The notes under the pieces are model-generated. The model did not search any database, was not told the DNA's origin, and saw only the letters and a program-made list of their open reading frames with translations. This document shows positions 1 to 5,468 of a stretch of 5,477 bases of DNA, one piece after another. A program made the position numbers and the translations under genes. The stretch's first letter is position 1, and each line of letters begins with the position of its first letter. Origin of the DNA: Rugosibacter sp. (lineage in GTDB: Bacteria; Pseudomonadota; Gammaproteobacteria; Burkholderiales; Rhodocyclaceae); contig JAUSQB010000373.1 in NCBI GenBank assembly GCA_030652715.1, positions 1-5,477 on the forward strand, written 5' to 3'.

Positions 1-2
1 TG

Positions 3-926
3 GCGCATGCCACGCCGGAGCAGATGTTTCTCGACATGTTTCGTGCGGAATGGCAGGCTGGGGCAGGTCATGTTCGCCGTATCACCAACGCCGTCCTACT
101 GTCCAGAGACGGCTCTGCCCAGCAGCGGGTTCAAACATTCAAAGATACCGCTACGCATAACTTATCATTGATGACTGTTGCCATAGTCGATCTTGCGCCG
201 CAGTCGCAGTATCTTTATCCCGAGTTTTTACTGTTCCAGCGGTTGTTTGCAGAGGCGGGCATTGAAGCCGTGATTTGCGATCCGGCTGATCTGGCCTTTC
301 GCGACGGTGCACTATGGCATGGGACGACGAGAATTGATTTGGTCTACAACCGGCTCACGGATTTCTCTCTTGCCGAGCCTGCAAGCGCCGCGTTGCGCGC
401 AGCCTATCTTGCCGACGCCGCAGTGATTACGCCGCATCCGCGCGCGCATGCGCTGTATGCCGACAAGCGCAATCTTGTTGCGCTCTCCGACGCTGATCTA
501 CTGACATCCTGGGGTGTCGATGAGGCAACTCGCGGCGTGCTGGCTGCGGGTATTCCGCACACGGAACGAGTGACAGCGGAACGCGCGGCAGACTTCTGGG
601 CGCGTCGGCGGCAACTGTTTTTCAAGCCCGCCACAGGTTATGGCGCCAAGGCAGCCTATCGTGGCGACAAGATCACCAAGCGCGTTTTCGAAGAGGTGCT
701 GGCAGGCGATACGGTTGCCCAGGCGCTGGTGCCGCCCTCGCAGCGCATGTTGCAGATGGGCGAGACACCTGTTGAACTCAAGATTGATTTGCGCAACTAC
801 GTATATGCCGGACATGTGCAGCTGATTGCTGCGCGGCTGTGGGCGGGGCAGACCACCAACTTTCGCACGCCTGGCGGTGGCTTCGCGCCAGTGCTCGCCG
901 TACCATGCAGGCAGGATGCCGCATGA
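3..926 (+). CDS. ATP-grasp-like protein of unknown function (5' end cut by window edge)
   Basis: The frame is open from base 3 with no stop, so the true start probably lies upstream; the first in-window Met is at 24 (300 residues from there). I recognise the family only loosely. The C-terminal half looks like an ATP-grasp enzyme: FFKPATGYGAKAAYRGDK (residues 199-216 from Met24) resembles the nucleotide-binding Lys and Gly-rich loop, VAQALVPPSQR (231-241) the adenine-side strand, and KIDLR with TTNFRTPGGG (253-257, 277-286) the metal/ATP end. ATP-grasp enzymes usually ligate a carboxylate to an amine or thiol; the substrate here is unknown. The core starts near VAIVDLAPQSQYLYPEF (52-68). Residues about 16-49 read as an extra segment carrying a repeat copy (see findings). 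An alternative start is ATG 171, which overlaps a TGA in another frame, but it has no Shine-Dalgarno. The stop overlaps the mobB start (ATGA), so the gene belongs to the cofactor operon. Confidence 0.75.
   Translation, partial: AHATPEQMFLDMFRAEWQAGAGHVRRITNAVLLSRDGSAQQRVQTFKDTATHNLSLMTVAIVDLAPQSQYLYPEFLLFQRLFAEAGIEAVICDPADLAFRDGALWHGTTRIDLVYNRLTDFSLAEPASAALRAAYLADAAVITPHPRAHALYADKRNLVALSDADLLTSWGVDEATRGVLAAGIPHTERVTAERAADFWARRRQLFFKPATGYGAKAAYRGDKITKRVFEEVLAGDTVAQALVPPSQRMLQMGETPVELKIDLRNYVYAGHVQLIAARLWAGQTTNFRTPGGGFAPVLAVPCRQDAA
98..112 (+). repeat. Copy 1 of a 15-base inverted repeat pair
   Basis: ACTGTCCAGAGACGG here is the exact reverse complement of 2336-2350. The motif ATTCAAAG also lies nearby in both copies: at 137-144 here, 24 bases downstream, and directly adjacent in the moeA copy. 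Local pairing CAGAG/CTCTG (104-108 with 113-117) around an ACGG loop can form a small hairpin. Read in the gene's frame it encodes part of LLSRDG. By chance a 15-base inverted match in a window of this size is expected only about 1-3 times in 100. Confidence 0.6.
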
Positions 927-1432
927 AGGTGTTCGGTTTTGCAGGCTATTCGGGCGCAGGTAAAACGACTTTGCTCGAAGCGCTGATCCCGCGGTTTGTC
1001 GCGGCGGGTTTGCGCGTCTCGCTGCTCAAGCATGCGCATCATCATTTTGATATTGACCGGCCCGGCAAGGATTCGTATCGTTTGCGCGAGGCGGGATGCG
1101 CTGAAGTATTGCTTGTCTCCGGCCAGCGCTGGGCGTTGATGCATGAATTGCGCGATGCACCGGAACCTAGCTTTGAAGAACAGATTGCCCGTTTTTCAGA
1201 TTGCGATCTGGTGCTGGTGGAAGGCTTTAAACACATGCCTGTGCCCAAGCTCGAAGTGCACCGGCCTGCGGTGGGCAAGCCGTTGATTGCCACGGATGAT
1301 AACGAGCATATTGTGGCGGTCGCCACCGATGAGCCTGAGGTTGTTGCGAGGCTCACGCAGCGCCCGGTGTTGCTATTAAATAACTCGGCAGTGATTGCCG
1401 AATTCATTCTTCAGCATCAAGGATTGGTATGA
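923..1432 (+). CDS. mobB: MobB, GTP-binding protein of molybdenum cofactor guanine dinucleotide synthesis
   Basis: A 169-residue P-loop GTPase of the usual MobB length. MobB binds GTP and assists MobA in attaching GMP to molybdopterin to make the guanine dinucleotide cofactor used by DMSO-reductase-family enzymes; it acts in the cytoplasm and is not strictly essential in E. coli. Visible signatures are Walker A GYSGAGKT (residues 8-15), the MobB-typical KHAHHHFDIDRPGKDS (36-51), and the Walker B-like strand DLVLVEGFKH (95-104). The start ATG at 923 is preferred over upstream in-frame Mets (839, 905) because the Walker A then falls at the standard distance from the N-terminus and AGGA (913-916) sits 6 bases upstream. 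It overlaps the preceding stop by 4 bases (ATGA) and the moeA start by 4 bases (ATGA at 1429-1432), which implies translational coupling. mobA is not in the window. Confidence 0.93.
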   Translation: MKVFGFAGYSGAGKTTLLEALIPRFVAAGLRVSLLKHAHHHFDIDRPGKDSYRLREAGCAEVLLVSGQRWALMHELRDAPEPSFEEQIARFSDCDLVLVEGFKHMPVPKLEVHRPAVGKPLIATDDNEHIVAVATDEPEVVARLTQRPVLLLNNSAVIAEFILQHQGLV

Positions 1433-2715
1433 CGATTTTAAGTTTTGATGACGCATCAGGACGCCTGTTGGCGCAAGCGCAGGCAGTGACCGAAACCGAA
1501 TCCGTGCCGACTGGTGCGGCACGGGGACGGATATTGGCAAACAGCCTCGTCGCGTCGCTCAATGTGCCGCCGCTGGATAACAGCGCGATGGATGGCTATG
1601 CCGTTCGGTGTGCCGATGTTCCTGCACTCGGTACGCGACTGCCCATCTCGCAACGTATTGCAGCGGGAAATGTCGGCCAGGCGTTAGTGCCGCAAACGGC
1701 CGCACGTATTTTTACTGGCGCGCCAATTCCGGCGGGGGCGGACGCGGTAGTCATGCAAGAGTTCTGCACGCAGGATGGCGATGCTGTGATCGTGAATGCG
1801 GTACCGAAGCCAGGCCAAGCCATTCGGCGATGTGGCGAGGATATTGCCACAGGCGCAGAAGTCATTGCTGCCGGCACGCGCCTGACCGCAGCGCATCTGG
1901 GTTTGGCGGCATCGGTAGGCACAGCGGAATTATGTGTGTTTCGTCCGTTGCGCGTGGCGTTGTTTTCAACAGGTAATGAGCTCACCATGCCCGGCGAGCC
2001 ACTCAAGCCCGGCGGCATTTACAACTCGAACCGCACCATGCTGCATGCGCTGCTGGAAGGGCTTGGTTGTGTCGTTGCCGATATGGGTATTGTGTCTGAT
2101 AGTCTGGATGCCACGCGTGCCGCATTGCGTGCAGCGGCGCAGGAGAATGATTTGATTTTGACCAGTGGCGGCGTTTCAGTGGGCGAAGAAGATCATGTGA
2201 AAGCCGCAGTGAGCGCCGAAGGTGTGCTGGATTTGTGGAAAATTGCGATCAAGCCTGGCAAGCCGTTTGCGTTTGGCTGGGTTAATCGGTCTGTTAAAAA
2301 AGTCGGTGCTGGCGAGACGGCGCGAAGCTTTGAATCCGTCTCTGGACAGTCCGCTTTTCGGCCGGCGAGAGAGCATGGTAAGACGCAATTTATTGGCCTG
2401 CCCGGCAATCCCGTCGCCAGTTTTGTGACTTTTCTCATGCTGGTGCGCCCCTTCATTTTGGCCATGCAGGGCGCAATTTGTGTGACGCCTCGCGTGCTGC
2501 ATTTGCGTGCTGATTTTGCGTGGAAGGGGGATGCGCGGCGTGAATTTTTACGAGCGCGTATCAACGACCAAGGCGGGCTCAGCTTATATCCGCAGCAAGG
2601 TTCAGCGGTGCTCACCTCTTGCGCATGGGCCGATGGATTGATTGATAATCTGCCAGGGCAAGCCATTGAGCCGGGGGATATCGTGCGCTTTATTGATTTC
2701 AACGCGTTGGGATAA
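1429..2715 (+). CDS. moeA: MoeA, molybdopterin molybdenumtransferase
   Basis: 428 residues, slightly longer than E. coli MoeA (411). MoeA takes adenylylated molybdopterin from MogA and inserts molybdate, hydrolysing the AMP. Conserved motifs in order: PPLDNSAMDGYA (47-58, with the Asp corresponding to E. coli D59), FTGAPIPAGAD (95-105), STGNEL (180-185), TSGGVSVGEED (245-255), KIAIKPGKPFAFG (271-283), FIGLPGNPVASF (321-332), then the MoeA C-terminal barrel (about 355-425). All the catalytic motifs are present. The oddity is between FAFG and FIGLPGNP: 37 residues lie there where E. coli has roughly 6-8, an apparent in-frame insertion of about 30 residues carrying a DNA repeat. Shine-Dalgarno AAGGA (1419-1423) is 5 bases before the start, which overlaps the mobB stop. 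moaD follows after 5 bases. Confidence 0.95.
   Translation: MTILSFDDASGRLLAQAQAVTETESVPTGAARGRILANSLVASLNVPPLDNSAMDGYAVRCADVPALGTRLPISQRIAAGNVGQALVPQTAARIFTGAPIPAGADAVVMQEFCTQDGDAVIVNAVPKPGQAIRRCGEDIATGAEVIAAGTRLTAAHLGLAASVGTAELCVFRPLRVALFSTGNELTMPGEPLKPGGIYNSNRTMLHALLEGLGCVVADMGIVSDSLDATRAALRAAAQENDLILTSGGVSVGEEDHVKAAVSAEGVLDLWKIAIKPGKPFAFGWVNRSVKKVGAGETARSFESVSGQSAFRPAREHGKTQFIGLPGNPVASFVTFLMLVRPFILAMQGAICVTPRVLHLRADFAWKGDARREFLRARINDQGGLSLYPQQGSAVLTSCAWADGLIDNLPGQAIEPGDIVRFIDFNALG
2287..2380 (+). other. Apparent in-frame insertion in moeA carrying a palindromic repeat
   Basis: This codes for MoeA residues about 287-317, between two active-site motifs that are normally only a few residues apart. 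It contains a perfect 7-base inverted repeat, GAGACGG (2314-2320) and CCGTCTC (2336-2342), with a 15-base loop that includes AAGCTT. A second weaker hairpin can form from GCTTTTCG (2353-2360) with the following CGAGAGAGC. The insertion keeps the frame open and lacks stops. Its boundaries are estimated from the position of flanking conserved motifs and may be off by a few codons. The functional effect is unknown; it probably forms a surface loop. Confidence 0.55.
2336..2350 (-). repeat. Copy 2 of the 15-base inverted repeat pair
   Basis: On the minus strand this reads ACTGTCCAGAGACGG, identical to 98-112, followed at once by ATTCAAAG. On the plus strand it encodes SVSGQS of the moeA insertion, so the same DNA is used in opposite orientation and a different frame in the two genes. 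This points to sharing at the DNA level and not to a shared protein motif. Confidence 0.6.
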
Positions 2716-2720
2716 ATATC

Positions 2721-2975
2721 ATGAGTATCCAGCTGTTGTATTTTGCCGGGCTGCGCGAGGCATTAGGCGTTGCGACAGAACATCTGGAGTTGCCTGCGGG
2801 GGTGGACACGGTTGCCGCGTTACGTGAGTTGCTGGCCGCGCGTGGTTCGCCATGGACTGCGCTGGTCACTACAAAAAACCTTCGGGCAGCGGTGAATCAG
2901 AAAATGGCAGGGCCAGACACTCTTCTGCAAGCAGGCGATGAAGTCGCCTTTTTCCCGCCCGTGACTGGAGGGTAA
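2721..2975 (+). CDS. moaD: MoaD, molybdopterin synthase sulfur carrier subunit
   Basis: 84 residues of ubiquitin-like beta-grasp fold. It carries the sulfur, as a C-terminal thiocarboxylate, that MoaE transfers to cyclic pyranopterin monophosphate to make molybdopterin. The diagnostic feature is the C-terminal Gly-Gly (83-84) in DEVAFFPPVTGG; the start YFAGLREALG (7-16) and AAVNQ (56-60) are also typical. Length matches E. coli MoaD (81). The Shine-Dalgarno is weak (GGGA, 2709-2712, inside the end of moeA), so translation may depend on ribosomes finishing moeA 5 bases upstream. Activation needs a MoeB-type adenylyltransferase, which is not in the window. Confidence 0.95.
   Translation: MSIQLLYFAGLREALGVATEHLELPAGVDTVAALRELLAARGSPWTALVTTKNLRAAVNQKMAGPDTLLQAGDEVAFFPPVTGG
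2967..2971 (+). promoter_or_regulatory. Shine-Dalgarno of moaE embedded in the MoaD Gly-Gly codons
   Basis: GGAGG lies 8 bases before the GTG start of moaE. It falls in the GGA GGG codons for the two terminal glycines of MoaD, so the same bases encode the thiocarboxylate tail and recruit ribosomes for the partner subunit. It also supports the GTG at 2980 over the alternative in-frame GTG at 2986, which would be 14 bases away. Confidence 0.7.
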
Positions 2976-2979
2976 GGCC

Positions 2980-3435
2980 GTGTCGGTGACTATACAGGCG
3001 GCTGATTTTGATTGTGGTCAGGAAATTGTCGCGATAACCAAAGGACGCGATGACATTGGCGCGATTGCCAGTTTCATCGGCCTGGTTCGTGCCGATCCTT
3101 TGGCCGGGGAGAAGATCAATGCCATGACGCTGGAACATTATCCCGGCATGACAGAAAAAGCCCTCGCCGAGATTGTGGCGCAAGCAAAATCACGCTGGGA
3201 TTTGCAAGCTGTACGGGTAATACACCGCATCGGCCGACTGGTGACGGGTGAGCAAATTGTTCTGGTGGTTGTTGCCGCATCGCATCGCGGGTCGGCCTTT
3301 GCTGCTTGTGAATTCATCATGGATTTTTTGAAGACCAAAGCCCCCTTCTGGAAAAAGGAAGAAACTACTCACCATGGCCAATGGGTAGAAGCGCGTGATG
3401 CCGACGAATCAGCTGCCGATCGCTGGACAAAGTAA
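2980..3435 (+). CDS. moaE: MoaE, molybdopterin synthase catalytic subunit
   Basis: 151 residues, the usual length (E. coli about 150). MoaE is the large subunit of the heterotetrameric molybdopterin synthase; it binds precursor Z and receives sulfur from two MoaD thiocarboxylates. Visible motifs are IASFIGLVR (29-37), LEHYPGMTEK (51-60), RIGRLVTGEQIVLVVVAASHRGSAF (83-107), FLKTKAPFWKKE (116-127) and a C-terminal WVEARD (135-140). Lys118 and Lys125 correspond to the catalytic E. coli K119 and K126, and His102/Arg103 to H103/R104, so the enzyme should be active. It starts at GTG, set by the strong Shine-Dalgarno inside moaD, 4 bases after the moaD stop. It is the last gene of the cofactor operon in this window. 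Confidence 0.95.
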   Translation: MSVTIQAADFDCGQEIVAITKGRDDIGAIASFIGLVRADPLAGEKINAMTLEHYPGMTEKALAEIVAQAKSRWDLQAVRVIHRIGRLVTGEQIVLVVVAASHRGSAFAACEFIMDFLKTKAPFWKKEETTHHGQWVEARDADESAADRWTK

Positions 3436-3466
3436 ATGAAAAAACGTAGCGAAAAATAATTTCATT
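3435..3466. repeat. Short inverted repeat just after moaE
   Basis: AATGAAA (3435-3441) and TTTCATT (3460-3466) are perfect 7-base inverted arms around an 18-base A-rich spacer. The stem is AT-rich and lacks a following U-tract, so it is not a good intrinsic terminator. TTTCAT recurs at 3495-3500. It could be an operator for the downstream unit or chance. The rest of this 85-base gap shows no convincing -35/-10 pair. Confidence 0.3.
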
Positions 3467-3503
3467 GCTTGAACGCTATACCGATAGGATGTTGTTTCAT
3501 ATT

Positions 3504-3510
3504 AAAGGAG
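3504..3510 (+). promoter_or_regulatory. Shine-Dalgarno of the NTF2-like gene
   Basis: AAAGGAG lies 10 bases before the ATG at 3521. A closer ATG at 3513 is in a different frame (+8) and opens a short low-quality frame, so 3521 is taken as the start. This distal spacing is slightly long. Confidence 0.6.
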
Positions 3511-3520
3511 TAATGAACTC

Positions 3521-3982
3521 ATGGCTATTTCCAGAACACAGATGGAAACCACAATCCGGGATTATTTTTCTGCCTGCAACCGGGCAGATAAAGAGAAAAT
3601 CATGTCATTTTTCATTCCTGAAGGTACGCATTATTTTCCGGAAGGGAGTCCTTTCGGTGTTTTAAGAAGTGCTGAAGCGATTGCAGATTGCTGGGTTAGC
3701 TGTGTTAATGACCTCGGCTCTTACTGGACTGTGGATAATTTTGCGGGTGACACGGAAAACCATCAAGCGGTGATTGAATGGAGTCACTTTAAGAAAAAGA
3801 GCGAGCAGTTATTGCGCGGGGACGAATGGTATCGCTTTACCGAAGACGGCCTGATTATCGAGATTCGGGCGTATTACGCTGCTCCAACGCACGTAGGTGT
3901 TACAGAGCATCGCATAGGTGGCTTTGATTATGCAGGCCGTGGCTACCCATTGTTGCCGCCTGAAAATAACCCTGAAAAATAA
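3521..3982 (+). CDS. NTF2/SnoaL-like small protein of unknown function
   Basis: 153 residues, cytoplasmic, with no signal peptide or membrane segment. Sequence style fits the NTF2-like (SnoaL) cone fold: an N-terminal helix with METTIRDYFSACNRADKEKIMSFF (8-31), a pocket strand region with GTHYFPEG (35-42), a middle helix at LRSAEAIADCW (48-58), then alternating strands AVIEWSHF (83-90), DEWYRFTEDGLIIEIRAYY (101-119). Members range from isomerases, hydrolases and cyclases to ligand-binding or non-catalytic proteins, so function cannot be read from the fold. Likely pocket residues are the acidic and His/Tyr side chains in these strands, but none can be assigned. The stop is one base before the aldehyde dehydrogenase start, so the two are probably co-translated and act on one pathway. 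Family call is moderate, function unknown. Confidence 0.75.
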   Translation: MAISRTQMETTIRDYFSACNRADKEKIMSFFIPEGTHYFPEGSPFGVLRSAEAIADCWVSCVNDLGSYWTVDNFAGDTENHQAVIEWSHFKKKSEQLLRGDEWYRFTEDGLIIEIRAYYAAPTHVGVTEHRIGGFDYAGRGYPLLPPENNPEK

Positions 3983-3983
3983 T

Positions 3984-5414
3984 ATGAAACCTCATTACAT
4001 TAATCACCAGTGGATCGAGAGCGAGGTCTCTTGCCCGAACATTAACCCGTCGGATATCAATGATCATATTGGTGACTATGGCTGGGCAAATGCCGCGCTG
4101 GTGAACCAGGCGGTGGCTGCCGCACACCAGGCGTTTCCGGCATGGGGAAAGTCAAGCATTCAAACCCGGGCCGATGCACTGGATCAGATTGGTTCAGAGA
4201 TTGTTCAACGACGTGCTGAATTGGCTGATCTTTTGGCTCGCGAGGAAGGCAAAGTGCTGGCAGAAGCCAGCGCAGAAGTACTGCGGGCCGGGCAGATATT
4301 CAAATTTTTTTCAGGCGAAGCACTGCGCATGGGCGGTCAGTCCATCGCTTCGGTGCGGCCAGGATGTGAAGTGGAAGTCCTGCGTGAACCGGTGGGCGTG
4401 GTTGGGTTGATAGCGCCGTGGAATTTCCCCATTGCCATTCCTGCATGGAAAATTGCCCCGGCGCTGGCCTATGGCAATTGTGTGGTGTTTAAACCTTCCG
4501 AGCTGGCGCCTGGGTGTGCCTGGGCGTTGGCAGAAATTATCAGCAGAGCCGGATTACCCGCCGGGGTGTTCAATCTGGTGATGGGCGCAGGGAGCGATGT
4601 CGGGCAAACCTTGATTGAGTCTGATCAAATCAATGCCATCAGCTTTACCGGCTCTGTTGCGACAGGCAAAAAGATTGCGCAAGCCGCAATGCAACGTCTG
4701 ACTAAACTGCAACTGGAAATGGGCGGGAAAAACCCGCTGATCGTGCTGGACGATGCGCATCTGGAAACTGCCGTCAATTGCGCGATAAATGGAGCCTACT
4801 TCTCGGCGGGTCAGCGGTGCACCGCCTCATCCCGCTTGATCGTAACTAAAAATATCCATAAGACATTTGTCGATGCGCTGATAAATCGCCTGCGGGAGCT
4901 CAATATAGGTGACGCACGAGCGGCTACTAGCGACATCGGTCCTGTGGTTGATCAACAGCAACTGGACAAGAATTTACGCTATATCGCGCTGGGGCAGGGA
5001 GAAGGAGCACGTCTGGTTTTTGGTGGCGACAGGCTGAAAAGATCAGCGGAAGGGTATTACCTGAACCCGGCACTCTTTATTGACGCAGACAATGCCATGC
5101 GCATTGCACGAGAAGAAATATTTGGCCCCGTTGCCTGCGTCATTCCGGCAAATAACTATGACCACGCGCTGGAAATTGCCAATGACAGCGATTTTGGTCT
5201 GTCTGCGGGGATATGTACTACTGCGCTGAAAACTGCCATGCACTTCAAGCGGAATGCACAGGCGGGTATGGTCATGGTAAATCTTCCTACGGCGGGTGTA
5301 GATTATCATGTTCCCTTTGGCGGCAGCAAAGCCTCAAGCTATGGCTCAAAAGAGCAGGGTGCGCAAGCCATAGAGTTTTTTACCCGCAGCAAGACGGCTT
5401 ACACTGCGTATTAA
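3984..5414 (+). CDS. NAD(P)-dependent aldehyde dehydrogenase, resembling 2,5-dioxovalerate (alpha-ketoglutarate semialdehyde) dehydrogenase
   Basis: 476 residues, a full-length ALDH-superfamily enzyme that oxidises an aldehyde to a carboxylate. Signatures: APWNFP with oxyanion Asn147 (144-149), cofactor-binding VVFKPSE with Lys170 (167-173), FTGSVATG (221-228), general base Glu245 in LQLEMGGKN (242-250), nucleophile Cys279 in SAGQRCTASSR (274-284), and EEIFGPV (377-383). The C-terminal TAGVDYHVPFGGSKASSYG (436-454) and the stretch after PWNFP match what I know of 2,5-dioxovalerate dehydrogenases (sugar acid, hydroxyproline or arabinose catabolism), although here Ser448 stands where that group usually has Arg. 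Substrate is therefore uncertain. ATG 3984 is preferred over upstream in-frame Mets (3918, 3930) because those overlap the preceding gene and the family begins with a short MKPHYINHQW-like lead. No Shine-Dalgarno is visible, which suggests coupling to the gene upstream. Confidence 0.9.
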   Translation: MKPHYINHQWIESEVSCPNINPSDINDHIGDYGWANAALVNQAVAAAHQAFPAWGKSSIQTRADALDQIGSEIVQRRAELADLLAREEGKVLAEASAEVLRAGQIFKFFSGEALRMGGQSIASVRPGCEVEVLREPVGVVGLIAPWNFPIAIPAWKIAPALAYGNCVVFKPSELAPGCAWALAEIISRAGLPAGVFNLVMGAGSDVGQTLIESDQINAISFTGSVATGKKIAQAAMQRLTKLQLEMGGKNPLIVLDDAHLETAVNCAINGAYFSAGQRCTASSRLIVTKNIHKTFVDALINRLRELNIGDARAATSDIGPVVDQQQLDKNLRYIALGQGEGARLVFGGDRLKRSAEGYYLNPALFIDADNAMRIAREEIFGPVACVIPANNYDHALEIANDSDFGLSAGICTTALKTAMHFKRNAQAGMVMVNLPTAGVDYHVPFGGSKASSYGSKEQGAQAIEFFTRSKTAYTAY

Positions 5415-5455
5415 GCAGATTTAAGAAACACACTTCAGCTCAGCGAAATATTCCA

Positions 5456-5463
5456 TAAGGAGG
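5456..5463 (+). promoter_or_regulatory. Strong Shine-Dalgarno of the gene running off the right edge
   Basis: TAAGGAGG is a near-perfect anti-16S match with 5 bases to the ATG at 5469. It is far stronger than those of the other genes here, which suggests that the next product is made in higher amount. The 54 bases after the aldehyde dehydrogenase stop contain no terminator-like hairpin, so the gene is probably in the same operon. Confidence 0.8.
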
Positions 5464-5468
5464 AAAAA

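Noticed and set aside
797..1407. Long minus-strand open frames opposite the ATP-grasp-like gene and mobB
   Set aside because: They are antisense shadows of well-supported genes, with unnatural composition and no recognisable domains.
2311..2370. Direct repeat GGCGAGA at 2311-2317 and 2364-2370 as a target-site duplication of the moeA insertion
   Set aside because: The repeat period is 53 bases, not a multiple of three; a simple insertion of that size would have broken the frame, so it does not fit as a duplication flanking the in-frame segment.
2193..2702. 169-codon minus-strand open frame opposite moeA
   Set aside because: It lies wholly opposite conserved MoeA sequence, has no recognisable motif, and reads as shadow composition rich in Ser, Arg and Pro.
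3436..3459. Seven-codon open frame (MKKRSEK) right after the moaE stop
   Set aside because: Too short, no Shine-Dalgarno of its own, and A-rich sequence makes it likely by chance.
3461..3490. Possible sigma-70 promoter, TTCATT (3461-3466) with TAGGAT (3485-3490)
   Set aside because: Only 3 of 6 and 4 of 6 consensus matches; the better -35-like TTGCTT (3465-3470) is just 14 bases away from TAGGAT. A promoter is likely somewhere here but cannot be placed.
3465..3665. Open frame starting upstream of the NTF2-like gene in another frame
   Set aside because: It is mostly an out-of-frame reading of the NTF2-like gene and has no Shine-Dalgarno at its first ATG.
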